64,000 bases of DNA. Source: Cercis canadensis. Taxonomy: Eukaryota > Streptophyta > Magnoliopsida > Fabales > Fabaceae. The DNA lies in NCBI GenBank assembly GCA_003255065.1, contig QAOA01007226.1:62001-126000 (forward strand). The letters are read 5' to 3'. Numbering within the stretch: position 1 is the stretch's first letter; each line of letters begins with the position of its first letter. The notes beneath the pieces are model-generated. The model made no database searches, was not told the origin of the DNA, and saw only the letters and a program-made list of their open reading frames with translations. Both the position numbers and the translations under genes were made by a program. Shown in pieces: positions 26,520-39,359 of this stretch.

Positions 26520-27260
26520 GACTCAATAGAAAACTGTCTAGCCGTAGACACAGTGAACCATAAGAAAAATATCTGAGTCAGAAACAATTAGAAACAGGGA
26601 TGTATCGGAAGTGGGTCTCGGGGCAGATATAGTGACTTGCCAAGAATCTGTCCAGTCCTCGATACAGTGAATTGTATGAAAAATATTGGAGTTAGAAACA
26701 CTTAGAAACAGGGATGAACCGAAACATGGTCCCGGGCCTGATATAGTGACTCACCAGGAAACTGTCCAGTCCTGATACAGTGAAACAGAAGAAAAATATC
26801 CGAGTTAGAAACAGGGATGAACCGAAAACGGGTCCCGGGGCAAATATAGTGACACACCAGGAATCTGTCCAGACCTAGATACAGTGAATTATAAGAAAAA
26901 TAACCCAGTTAAAAACATTTAGAAAAAGGGATGAACCGAAACAGGGCCCTGAACGAGATATAGTTACTCAACAGAAAACTATCCAGTCCAAGATACAGTG
27001 AACCAGAAGAAAAATATCTGAGTTAGAAACTGGGATGAACCGAAACAGGGCCCTGGGCCAGATATAGTGACTCAACAGGAAACTATCAAGCCCAAGATAA
27101 ACTGAACCAGAACAAAAATATCTGAGTTAAAAACAGGGAAGAACCGAACAGGGTCCCGGGGCAGATGTAGTGACTCACTAGGAAACTGTGCAGTTCCAGA
27201 TAAAGTTAACAATAAGAAAAATATCTGAGTTAGAAACAGGGATGAACCGAAACAGGGCCC
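26520..27260. repeat. Duplicated block E, copy 1
   Basis: This block corresponds to 30,421-31,160 at offset 3,901-3,902 bp. Shared rare variants are ATTGTATGAAA (26,671/30,572), GAACGAGATA (26,951/30,853) and GAAGAACCGAAC (27,138/31,040). Confidence 0.8.
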
Positions 27261-30200
27261 TGGGCAAGATATAGTGACTCACTAGGAAACTATCCAGCTC
27301 CAGATAGAGTGAACCAGAAGAAAAATATTCGAGTTAGACACAGGGAAGAACCGAAACAGGGTCCCGGGGTAGATATAGTGACTCACCAGAAAACTGTCTA
27401 GCCCTAGATACAGTGAACTAAAAGAAAAATATCTGAGTCAGAAACAGTTAGAAACAGGGATGTATCGAAAGCGGGTCCCAGGGCAGATATAGTGACTCGC
27501 CAGGAATCTGTCCAGTCCTCGATACAATGCACTATAAGAAAAATATCCGAGTTAGAAACATTTAGAAACAGGGATGAACCGAAACAGGGCCCTGGGCCGG
27601 ATATAGCGACTCAACAGGAAACTATCCAGCCCAAGATATAGTGAACCAGAAGAAAAATATCTGAGTTAGAAACAGGGATGAACCAAAACAGGGTCCCGGG
27701 GCAGATATAGTGACTCACCAGGAAACTGTCCAGTCCCAGATAAAGTGAACAATAAGAAAAATATCTGAGTTAGTAACAGGGATGAACCGAAACAGGGTCC
27801 CGGGGCAGATATAGTGACTCACCAGGAAACTGTCCAGCCCCAAATACAGTGAACTAAAAGAAAAATATCCAAGTAAGAAACAGTTAGAAACAGGGATTAA
27901 CACAAACAGGGTCCCAGTGTAGATATAGTCACTCACCAGAAAACTGTCTAGCCTTAGATACATTGAACCAAAAGAAAAATATCTGAGTCAAAAACAGTTA
28001 GAAACTGGGATGTATCGAAAGCGGGTCCCGGGGCAGATATAGTGACTCACCACGAATCTGTCCAGTCTTCGATACAGTGCACTATAAGAAAAATATCCGA
28101 GTTAGAAACATTTAGAAACGGGGATCAACCGAAACAGGGTCCCGGAGCAGATATAGTGACTCACCAGGAAACTGTCCAGTCCCAGATAAAGTGAACCATA
28201 AGAAAAATATCCAAGTCAGAAATAGGGATGAACCAAAACAGGGCCCTGGACCAGATATAGTGACTCACCAGGAAGCTATCCAGCCCCAGATACAGTGAAC
28301 CAGAAGAAAAATATCCGAGTTAGAAAGAGGGATGAACCGAAACAGGGTCCCGGGGCAGATATAGTGACTCACCAGGAAACTGTCCAGCCCCAGATAAAAT
28401 GAACCATAAGATAAATTTCCGAGTTAGAAACAGGGATGAACCGAAAACAGGTCCCGGGGCAGATATAGTGACTCACCAGGAATCTGTCCAGTCATAGATA
28501 CAGTGAATTATAAGAAAAATATTCAAGTTAGAAACATTTAGAAACAGAGATGAACCGAAACAAGGTCCCGGGGCAGATATAGTGACTCACCAGGAAACTG
28601 TCCAATCTTCGATACAGTGAACTATAAGAAAAATGTCCAAGTTAGAAACATTTAGAAACAGGGATGAACCGAAACAGGGTTCCGGGGCAGATATAGTGAC
28701 TCACCAGGAAACTGTCCAGCCCCAGATAAAATGAACCATAAGAAAAATTTCCGAGTTAGAAACAGGGATGAACCGAAAACAGGTCCCGGGACAGATATAG
28801 TGACTCACCAGGAATCTGTCCAATCATAGATACAGTGAATTATAAGAAAAATATTTAAGTTAGAAACATTTAGAAACATGGATGAACCGAAACAGGGTCC
28901 CGGGGCAGATATAGTGACTCACCAGGAAACTGTCCAGTCTTCGATAGAGTGAACTATAAGAAAAATGTCCGAGTTAGAAACATTTAGAAACAGGGATGAA
29001 CCGAAAGAAGGTTCCGGGGCAGATATAGTGACTCACCAGGAAACTGTCCAGTCCCAGATAAAGTAAACCATAAGAAAAATATCCGAGTCAGAAATAGGGA
29101 CGAATCGAAACAGGTCCCTGGGCCAGATATAGTGACTCCCCAGGAAACTATGCAGCCCCAGATACAGTGAACCATAAGAAAAATATCCGAGTTAGAAACT
29201 GGGATGAACCGAAACAGGGTCCCGGGGCAGATATAGTGAATCACCAGGAAACTATCTAGCCCCAGATAGAGTTAACTAAAAGAAAAATATCCAAGTAAGA
29301 AACAGGTATTAACAAAAACAGGGTCCCGAGGTAGATATAGTGACTCACCAGAAAACTGTCTAGCCCTAGATACAGTGAACTAAAAGAAAAATATCTGAGT
29401 CAGAAACAGTTAGAAACAGGGATGTAACGAAAGCGGGTCCCGGGGCAGATATAGTGACCCACCAGGAATCTGTCCAGTCCTCGATACAGTGAATTGTATG
29501 AAAAATATTCGAGTTAGAAACACTTAGAAACAGGGATGAACCGAAACAGGGCCCTGGGCCGGATATAGCGACTTAACAGGAAACTATCCAGCCCAAGATA
29601 CAATGAACCAGAAGAAAAATATCTGAGTTAGAAACAGGGATGAACCGAAACAGGGTCCCGGGGTAAATATAGTGACTCACCAGGAAACTGTCTAGTCCCA
29701 GATAAAGTGAACAATAAGAAAAATATCAAAGTCAGAAATAGGGATGAACCGAAACAGGGCCCTGGACCAGATATAGTGACTCACCAGGAAACTATCCAGC
29801 CCCAGATACAGTGAACCAGAAGAAAAATATCCGAGTTAGAAAGAGGGATGAACCGAAACAAGGTCCCGGGGCAGATATAGTGACTCACCAGGAATCTGTC
29901 CAATCATAGATACAGTTAATTCTAAGAAAAATATTCAAGTTAGAAACATTTAGAAACAGGGATGAACCAAACAGTTTCCCGGGGCAGATATAGTGACTCA
30001 CCAGGAAACTGTCCAGTCTTCAATACAGTGAACTATAAGAAAAATGTCCGAGTTAGAAGCATTTAGAAACAGGGATGAACCAAAACAGGGTTTCGGGGCA
30101 GATATAGTGACTCACCAGGAAACTATCCAGTCCCAGATAAAGTAAACCATAAGAAAAATATCCGAGTCAGAAATAGGGACGAATCGAAACAGGGCCCTGG

Positions 30201-30420
30201 GCCAGATATAGTGACTCCCCAGGAAACTATGCAGCCCCAGATACTGTGAACAATAAGAAAAATATCCGAGTTAGAAACAGGGATGAACCGAAACAGGGTC
30301 CCAGGGCAGATATAGTGACTCACCAGGAAACTAACCAGCCCTAGATACAGTGAACTAAAAGAAAAATATCCAAGTAAGAAACAGGGATTAACAGAAACAG
30401 GGTCCCGGGGTATATATAGT
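27261..30420. repeat. Satellite between the E copies
   Basis: These are left-domain monomers with GATTAACA units (27,895; 29,308; 30,388), GATGTATCG units, and GGGACGAATCG units near 29,098 and 30,178. The segment contains the 332-bp tandem duplication described separately. No non-satellite DNA was found. Confidence 0.7.
28383..29046. repeat. 332-bp three-monomer tandem duplication
   Basis: Landmarks with AGATAAAATGAACC occur at 28,383 and 28,715. The three following classes (AAAATGAACC; TCATAGATACAGTGAATT; TCTTCGAT...GTGAACT) repeat in order with 332-bp spacing (104+114+114). Confidence 0.8.
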
Positions 30421-31160
30421 GACTCACCAGAAAACTGTCTAGCCCTAGATACAGTGAACCATAAGAAAAATATCTGAGTCAGAAACAGTTAGAAACAGGG
30501 ATGTATGGAAAGCGGGTCCCGGGGCAGATATAGTGACTCGCCAGGAATCTGTCCAGTCCTCGATACAGTGAATTGTATGAAAAATATTCGAGTTAGAAAC
30601 ACTTAGAAACAGGGATGAACCGAAACATGGTCCCGGGCCTGATATAGTGACTCACCAGGAAACTGTCCAGTCCTCGATACAGTGAACCAGAAGAAAAATA
30701 TCCGAGTTAGAAAAAGGGATGAACCGAAAACGGGTCCCGGGGCAAATATAGTGACACACCAGGAATCTGTCCAGACCAAGATACAGTGAATTATAAGAAA
30801 AATATCCGAGTTAGAAACATTTAGAAAAGGGGATGAACCGAAACAAGGCCCTGAACGAGATATAGTGACTCAACAGAAAACTATCCAGTCCAAGATACAG
30901 TGAACCAGAAGAAAAATATCTGAGTTAGAAACTGGGATGAACCGAAACAGGGCCCTGGGCCAGATATAGTGACTCAACAGGAAACTATCCAGCCTAAGAT
31001 ACAGTTAACCAGAAGAAAAATATCTGAGTTAGAAACAGGGAAGAACCGAACAGGGTCCCAGGGCAGATGTAGTGACTCACTAGGAAACTGTTCAGTCCCA
31101 GACAAAGTTAACAATAAGAAAAATATCTGAGTTAGAAACAGGTATGAACCGAAACAGGGC
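30421..31160. repeat. Duplicated block E, copy 2
   Basis: This is the counterpart of 26,520-27,260, with the same order of rare variants and no change in monomer number (offset stays at 3,901-3,902 bp). Confidence 0.8.
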
Positions 31161-34100
31161 CCTGGGCCATAGATAGTGACTCAACAGGAAACTATCCAGC
31201 CCAAAATAAAGTGAACTAGAAGAAAAATATCTGAGTTAGAAACAGGGATGAACCGAAACAGGGTCCCGAGGCAGACATAGTGACTCAACAGGAAACTGTC
31301 CAGTCCCAGATAAAGTGAACAATAAGAAAAATATCTGAGTTAGAAACAGGGATGAACCGAAACAGGGTCCCGGGGAAGATATAGTGACTCACCAGGAAAC
31401 TGTCCAGCCCCAAATATAGTGAACTAAAAGAAAAATATCCAAGTAAGAAACAGTTAGAAACAGGGATTAACAGAAACAGGGTCCCGGGGTAGATATAGTG
31501 ACTCACCAGAAAACTGTGTAGCCCTAGACACAGTGAACCATAAGAAAAATATCTGAGTCAGAAACAGTTAGAAACAGGGATGTATCGAAAGCGGGTCCCG
31601 GGGCAGATATAGTGACTCGCCAGGAATCTGTCCAGTCCTCGATACAGTGATATGTATGAAAAATATTCGAGTTAGAAACACTTAGAAACAGGGATGAAAA
31701 TACATTGACTCACTAGGAATCTGTCCAGTCCTAGATACAGTGAATGATAAGAAAAATATTCGAGTTAGAAACAGGGATGAACCGAAACAGTGTCCCGGGG
31801 CAGATATAGTGACTCACCAGGAAACTGTCCAGCCACAGATAAAATGAACCATAAGAAAAATATCCGAGTTAGAAACTGGAATGAACCGAACACGGGTTCC
31901 GGGGCATATACATTAACTCAATAGGAATCTGTCCAGTCCTAGATACAGTGAATTATAAGAAAAATATTCGAGTTAGAAACATTTAGAAACAGGGATGAAC
32001 CGAAACATGGTCCCGGGGCTGATATAGTGACTCACTAGGAAATTGTCCAGTCCTCGATACAGTGAACTATAAGAAAAATATCCGAGTTAGAAACATTTAG
32101 AAACAGGGATGAACTGAAACAGGGTCCCGGGGCAGATATAGTGACTCACCAGTAAACTGTCTGGTCCCAGATAAAGTAAACCATAAAAAAAATGTCCGAG
32201 TCAGAAATAGGGATGAACCAAAACAGGGCCCTGGGTCAGATATAGTGACTCACCAGGAAACTATCCAGCCCCAGATACAGTGAACCAGAAGAAAAATATC
32301 CGAGTTAGAAACAGGGATGAACCGAAAACGGGTCCCGGGGCAAATATAGTGACTCACCAGGAATCTGTCCAGTCCTAGATACTGTGAATTATAAGAAAAA
32401 TATCCTAGTTAGAAATATTTAGAAACAGGGATGAACCGAAACATGGTCCCGGGACTGATATAGTGACTCACCAGGAAACTGTCCAGTCCTCGATACAGTG
32501 CACTATAAGAAAAATATTCGAGTTAGAAACATTTAGAAACGGGGATGAACCGAAACAGGGTCCCGGAGCAGATATAGTGACTCACTAGGAAACTAACCAG
32601 TCTCAGATAAAGTCAACCATAAGAAAAATATCCAAGTCAGATATAGGGATGAACCGAAACAGGGCCCTGGGCCAGTTATAGTGACTCACCAGGAAACTAT
32701 CCAGCCCCAGATACAGTGAACCAGAAGAAAAATATCCGAGTTAGAAACAGGGATGAACCGAAAACGAGTTCCGGGGCATATACATTGACTCACTAGGAAT
32801 CTGTCCAGTCCTAGATACAGTGAATTATAAGAAAAATATTCGAGTTAGAAAAGTTTAGAAACAAGGATGAACCGAAACATGGTCCCGGGGCTGATATAGT
32901 GACTCACCAGGAAACTGTCCAGTCGTCGATACAGTGAACTATAAGAAAAATATCCGAGTTAGAAAAAATTAGAAACAGGGATGAACTGAAACAGGGTCCC
33001 GGGGCAGATATAGTGACTCACCAGGAAACTGTCTAGTACCAGATAAAGTAAACCATAAAAAAAATATCCGAGTCAGAAATAGGAAAAAAAAAATATCCGA
33101 GTCAGAAAGAGGGATGAACCGAGACAGGGCCCTGGGTCAGATATAGTGACTCACCAGGAAACTATCCAGCCCCAGATACAGTGAACCAGCAGAAAAATAT
33201 TTGAGTTAGAAACAGGGATGAACCGAAACAGGGCGCTGGGCCAGATATAGTAACTCACCAGGAAACTATCCAGCCCCAGATACAGTGAACCATAAGAAAA
33301 ATATCCGAGTTAGAAACATGGATGAACCGAAACGGGTCCCGGGGTAGATATAGTGACTCAACAGGAATTGTCCAGTCCTAGATACAGTGAAGTATAAGAT
33401 AAATATTCGAGTTAGAAACAATTAGCAACAGGGATGAACCGAAACAGGGTCCCGGGGTAGATATAGTGACTCACCAGGAAACTGTCCAGTCCTCGATACA
33501 GTGAACTATAAGAAAAATATCAGAGTTAGAAACATTTAGAAACAGGGATGAACCGAAATAGGGTTTCGGGGCAGATATAGTGACTCACCGGGAAACTGTC
33601 CAGTCCCAGATAAAGTGAACCATAAGAAAAATATCCGAGTCAGAAATAGGGACGAATCGAAACAGGGCCCTGGGCCAGATATAGTGACTCACCAGGAAAC
33701 TATGCAGCCCCAGATACAGTGAACCATAAGAAAAATATCCGAGTTAGAAACAGGGATGAACCGAAACAGGGTCCCGGGGCAGATATAGTGACTCACCAGG
33801 AAACTATCCAGCCCCAGATATAGTGAACTAAAAGAAAAATATCCAAGTAGGAAACAGTTAGAAACAGGGATTAACAGAAACAGGGTCCCGGGGTAGATAT
33901 AGTGACTCACCAGAAAACTGTCTAGCGCTAGATACAGTGAAGCAAAAGAAAAATATCTGAGTCAAAAACAGTTAGAAACAGGGATGTATTGAAACCGGGT
34001 CCCGGGGCAGATATAGTGACTCTCCAAGAATCTGTCCAGTCCTCGATACAGTGCACTATAAGAAAAATATCCGAGTAAGAAACATTTAGAAACGGGGATG

Positions 34101-34289
34101 AACCGAAACAGGGTCTCGGAGCAGATATAGTGACTCACCAGGAATCTGTCCAGTCCCAGAAAAAGTGAACCATAAGAAAAATATCCGAGTCAGATATAGG
34201 GATGAACCGAAACAGGACCCTAGGCCAGATATAGTGACTCATCAGGAAACTATCAAGCCCCAGATACAGTGAACCAGAAGAAAAATATC
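31161..34289. repeat. Satellite between blocks E and D
   Basis: These are left-domain monomers. Near 31,697 a monomer is shortened (GGGATGAA joined directly to AATACATTGAC). A 436-bp four-monomer cycle (landmarks 32,596 to 33,032) is a shortened form of the 540-bp unit. A 29-bp duplication lies at 33,064. Confidence 0.7.
33064..33121. repeat. 29-bp direct duplication at an A-run
   Basis: ATATCCGAGTCAGAAA is repeated at 33,064 and 33,093, with A-runs before both. The monomer is 133 bp, 29 bp longer than 104. Slippage between A-runs is the likely cause. Confidence 0.85.
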
Positions 34290-37178
34290 CGAGTTAGAAA
34301 CAGGGATGAACCGAAACAGGGTCCCGGGGCAGATATAGTGACTCACCAGGAAACTGTCCAGTCCCAGATAAAGTGAACAATGAGAAAAATATCTGAGTCA
34401 AAAACAGGGATGAACCGAAACAGGGCCCAGGGCCAGATATAGTGACTCACCAGGAAACTATCCAGCTCCAGATACAGTGAACCAGCAGAAAAATATTTGA
34501 GTTAGAAATAGGGATGAACAGAAACAGGGTCCCGGGGCAGATATAGTGACAAACCAGGAAACTGTCCAGCCCCTAATACAGTCAACCATAAGAAAAATAT
34601 CCGAGTTAGAAACATGGATGAACCGAAAACGGGTCCCGGGGTAGATATAGTGACTCACCGGGAATCTAACCAATCCTAGATACAGTGAAGTATAAGAAAA
34701 ATATTCTAGTTAGAAAATATTAGAAACAGGGATGAACCGAAACAGGGTCCCGGGGTAGATGTAGTGACTCACCAGAAAACTGTCTAGCCCTAGATACAGT
34801 GAACCAAAAGAAAAATATCTGAGTCAAAAACAGTTAGAAAAAGGGATGTATCGAAAGCGGGTCCCGGGGCAGATATAGTGACTCGCCAAGAATCTGTCCA
34901 GTCCTCGATACAGTGTGCTATAAGAACAATATCCGAGTTAGAAACATTTAGAAACGGGGATGAACTGAAACAGGGTCCTGGAGCAGATCTAGTGACTCAC
35001 TACGAAAATGTCCAGTCCAAGATAAAGTTAACCATAAGAAAAATATCCGAATCAGATATAGGGATGAACCGAAACAGGACCCTGGGCCAGATATAGTGAC
35101 TCATCAGGACACTATCAAGCCCCAGATACAGTGAACCTGAAGAAAAATATCCGAGATAAAAACAGGGATGAACCGAAAACGGGTCCCGGGGCAAATATAG
35201 TGACTCACCAGGCATCTGTCCAGACCTAGATACAGTGAATTATAAGAAAAATATTCGAGTTAGAAACATTTAGAAACAGGGATGAACCGAAACATGGTCC
35301 CGGGCTGATATAGTGACTCACCAGGAAACTGTCCAGTCCTCGATACAGTGAACTATAAGAAAAATATCCGAGTTTGAAACATTTAGAAACAGGGATGAAC
35401 CGAAACAGGTTCCCGGGGCAGATATAGTGACTCACCAGGAAACTGTCTAGTCCCAGATAAAGTAAATCGTATAAAAAATATCCGAGACAGAAATAGGGAT
35501 GAACCGAAACAGGGCCCTGGGTCAGATATATTGACTCACTAGGAAACTATCCAGCCCCAGATACATTGAACCAAAAGAAAAATATCCGAGTTAGAAACAG
35601 GGATGAACCGAAAACGGGTCCCGGGGCAAATATAGTGACTCACCAGGAATCTGTCCAGACCTAGATATAGTGAATTATAAGAAAAATATCCGAGTTAGAA
35701 ACATTTAGAAACAGGGATGAACCGAAACAGGGCCCTGAGCCAGATATAGTGACTCAACAGGAAACTATCCAGCCCAAGATATAGTGAACCAGAAGAAAAA
35801 TATCTGAGTTAGAAAAAGGGAAGAACCGAAACAGGGTCCCGGGGCAGATATAGTGACTCACTAGGAAACTGTGCAGTCCCAGATAAAGTTAACATTAAGA
35901 AAAATATCTGAGTTAGAAACAGGGATGAACCGAAACAGGGCCCTGGGCCAGATATAGTGACTCACTAGAAAACTATCCAACCCTAGATACAGTGAACCAG
36001 AAGAAAAATATTCTAGTTAGAAACATTTAGAAAAAGGGATGAACCGAAACAGGGTTCCGGGGCAGATATAGTGACTCACCAGGAAACTGTCCAGTCCCAG
36101 ATAAAGTGAACCATAAGAAAAATATCCGAGTCAGAAATAGGGACGAATCGAAACAGGGCCCTGGGCCAGATATAGTGACTCACCAGGAAACTATGCAGCC
36201 CCAGATACAGTGAACCATAAGAAAAATATCCGAGTTAGAAACAGGGATGAACCGAAACAGGGTCCCGTGGCAGATATAGTGACTCACCAGGAAACTATCC
36301 AGCCCCAGATACAGTGAACTAAAAGAAAAATATCCAAGTAACAAACAGGGATTAACAGAAACAGGGTCCCATGGTAGATATAGTGACTCACCAGAAAACT
36401 GTCTAGCCCTAGATACAGTGAACTAAAAGAAAAATATCTGAGTCAGAAACAGTTAGAAACAGGGATGTATCGAAAGCGGGTCCCGGGGCAGATATAGTGA
36501 CTCGCCAGGAATCTGTCCAGTCCTCGATACAGTGCACTATAAGAAAAATATCCGAGTTAGAAACATTTAGAAACAGGGATGAACCGAAACAGGGCCCTGG
36601 GCCGGATATAGCGACTCAACAGGAAACTATCCAGCCCAAGATACAGTGAACCAGAAGAAAAATATCTGAGTTAGAAACAGTGATGAACCGAAACAGGGTC
36701 CCGAGGCAGATATAGTGACTCACCAGGAAACTGTCCAGCCCCAGAAAAGTGAACAATAAGAAAAATATCTGAGTTAGAAACAGGGATGAACCGAAACAGG
36801 GTCCCGGGGCAGATATAATGACTCAACAGGAAACTGCCCAGCCCCAAATACAGTGAACTAAAAGAAAAATATCCAAGTAAGAAACAGTTAGAAACAGGGA
36901 TTAACAGAAACAGGGTCCCGGTGTAGATATAGTGGCTCACCAGAAAACTGTCTAGCCTTAGATACAGTGAACCAAAAGAAAAATATCTGAGTCAAAAACA
37001 GTTAGAAACAGGGATGTATCGAAAGCGGGTCCCGGGGCAGATATAGTGACTCGCCAGGAATCTGTCCAGTCCTCGATACAGTGCACTATAAGAAAAATAT
37101 CCGAGTTAGAAACATTTAGAAATGGGGATGAACCGAAACAGGGTCCCGGAGCATATATAGTGACTCACCAGGAAACTG

Positions 37179-37718
37179 TCCAGTCCCAGATAAAGTGAAC
37201 CATAAGACAAATATCCAAGTCAGAAATAGGGATGAACCGAAACAGGGCCCTGGACTAGATATAGTGACTCACCAGGAAACTATCCAGCCCAAGATAAAGT
37301 GAACCAGAAGAAAAATATCCGAGCTAGAAAGAGGGATGAACCGAAACAGGGTCCCGGGGCAGATATAGTGACTCACCAGGAAACTGTCCAGCCCCAGATA
37401 AAATGAAACATAAGAAAAATTTCCGAGTTAGAAACAGGGATGAACCGAAAACGGGTTCCGGGGCATATACATTGACTCACTAGGAATCTGTCCAGTCCTA
37501 GATATAGTGAATTATAAGAAAAATATTCGAGTTAGAAACATTTAGAAACAGGGATGAACCGAAACATGGTCCCGGGGCTGATATAGTGACTCACCAGGAA
37601 ACTGTCCAGTCCTCGATACAGTGAACTATAAGAAAAATATCCGAGTTAGAAACATTTAGAAACAGGGATGAAACGAAACAGGGTCCCGGGGCAGATATAG
37701 TGACTCACCAGGAAACTG
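37179..37718. repeat. Five-monomer higher-order repeat, instance 3
   Basis: Landmarks at 37,179 and 37,719 enclose 540 bp in the same class order as 22,333-22,872. It is followed directly by a truncated monomer. Confidence 0.8.
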
Positions 37719-37790
37719 TCTAGTCCCTGAAAAACAGGGATGAACCGAAAACGGGTCCCGGGGCAAATATAGTGACTCACCAGGAATCTG
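37719..37790. repeat. Truncated 72-bp monomer (136-bp deletion)
   Basis: TAGTCCC runs straight into TGAAAAACAGGGATG. Compared with 22,873-23,080 in the paralogous block, 136 bp are missing, more than one monomer and not a whole number of monomers. Confidence 0.8.
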
Positions 37791-38340
37791 TCCAGTCCTA
37801 GATACAGTGAATTATAAGAAAAATATCCGAGTTATAAACATTTAGAAACAGGGATGAACCGAAACAGGGCCCTGAGCCAGATATAGTGACTCAACAGAAA
37901 ACTATCCAGCCCAAGATACAGTGAACCAGAAGAAAAAAATCTGAGTTAGAAACAGGGATGAACCGAAACTGGGCCCTGGGCCAGATATAGTGACTCACTA
38001 GGAAACTATCCAGCCCCAGATACAGTTAACTAGAAGAAAAATATTCGAGTTAGAAACAGGGATAAACCGAAACAGGGTCCCGGGGCAGATATAGTGACTC
38101 ACGAGGAAACTGTCCAGCCCCAGATACAGTGAACCATAAGAAAAATATCCGAGTTAGAAACAGGGATGAACCGAAAACAGGTCCCGGGGAAGATATAGTG
38201 ACTCACCAGGAATCTGTCCAGTCATAGATACAGTGAATTATAAGAAAAATATTCAAGTTAGAAACATTTAGAAATAGGGATGAACCGAAACAGGGTCCCG
38301 GGGCAAATATAGTGACTCACCAGGAAACTGTCTAGTCTTC

Positions 38341-39358
38341 GATACAGTGAACTTTAAGAAAAATGTCCGAGTTAGAAACATTTAGAAACAGGGATGAACC
38401 GAAACAGGGTTCCGGGGCAGATATAGTGACTCACCAGGAAACTGTCCAGACCCAGATAAAGTGAACAATAAGAAAAATATCTGAGTTAGAAACAGGGATG
38501 AAACGAAACAGGGTCCCGGGGCAGATATAGTGACTCACCAGGAAACTGTCCAGTCCCAGAAAAGTGAACAATAAGAAAAATATCTGAGTTAGAAACAGGG
38601 ATGAACCGAAACAGGGTCTCGGGGCAGATATAGTGACTCACCAGGAAACTATCCAGCCCCAGATACAGTGAACTAAAAGAAAAATATCCAAGTAAGAAAT
38701 AGGGATTAACAGAAACAGGGTCCCGGGGTAGATATAGTGACTCACCAGAAAACTGTCTAGCCCTAGACACAGTGAACTAAAAGAAAAATATCTGAGTCAG
38801 AAACAGTTAGAAACAGGGATGTATCGAAAGCGGGTCCTGGGGCAGATATAGTGACTCGCCAGGAATCTGTCCAGTCCTCAATACAGTGCACTATAAGAAA
38901 AATATCCGAGTTAGAAACATTTAGAAACAGGGCCCTGGGCCGGATATAGCTACTCAACAGGAAACTATCCAGCCCAAGATACAGTGAACTAGAAGAAAAA
39001 TATCCGAGTTAGAAAGAGAGATGAACCGAAACAGGGTCCCGGGGCAGATATAGTGACTCACCAGGAAACTGTCCAGCCCCATATAAAATGAACCATAAGA
39101 AAAATTTCCGAGTTAGAAACAGGGATGAACAGAAACAGGGTCCCGGTGTAGATATAGTGACTCACCAGAAAACTGTCTAGCCTTAGATATAGTGAACCAA
39201 AAGAAAAATATCTGAGTCAAAAACAGTTAGAAACAGGGATGTATCGAAAGCGGGTCCCGAGGCAGATATAGTGACTCGCCAGGAATCTGTCCAGTCTTCG
39301 ATACAGTGCACTATAAGAAAAATATCCGAGTTAGAAACATTTAGAAACGGGGATGAAC
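38341..39358. repeat. End of the left domain
   Basis: These are left-domain monomers with GATTAACAG (38,705) and GATGTATCG (38,819; 39,239). Near 38,928 a monomer has lost 16 bp (GAAACAGGG joined directly to CCCTGGGCC). The segment ends at the N at 39,359. Confidence 0.7.
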
Positions 39359-39359
39359 N
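39359..39359. other. Ambiguous base N
   Basis: A single N at GGATGAACNGGGATGAACTG. The text on the two sides overlaps (GGATGAAC repeated), as at a join of two pieces. Confidence 0.75.

Larger units (their letters stand above)
34290..38340. repeat. Duplicated block D, copy 2
   Basis: This is the counterpart of 19,560-23,640. It has one more 114-bp monomer near 36.43-36.55 kb, a 104-to-114 switch near 36,885, and a 136-bp deletion at about 37,726. It also carries the third copy of the segment shared with block B. Confidence 0.87.
1..39358. repeat. Left array domain
   Basis: This domain is built of 104- and 114-bp monomers with a characteristic variant set: GATTAACAG in place of GATGAACCG, GATGTATCG followed by AAGCGGG, AAAGTAAACCATA, CCCAAGATACAG, and GCATATACATTGACTC. 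The CCAGGTACAG/AAGCAAAAT variant of the right domain is nearly absent (an isolated AAGCAAAAT lies near 7,973), and the 69-bp short monomer was not seen. The domain is a patchwork of duplicated kilobase blocks, listed separately. Confidence 0.75.

Noticed and set aside
39359..39359. Reading the four Ns as long assembly gaps
   Set aside because: Each is a single N. The true gap length, if any, cannot be known from the sequence.
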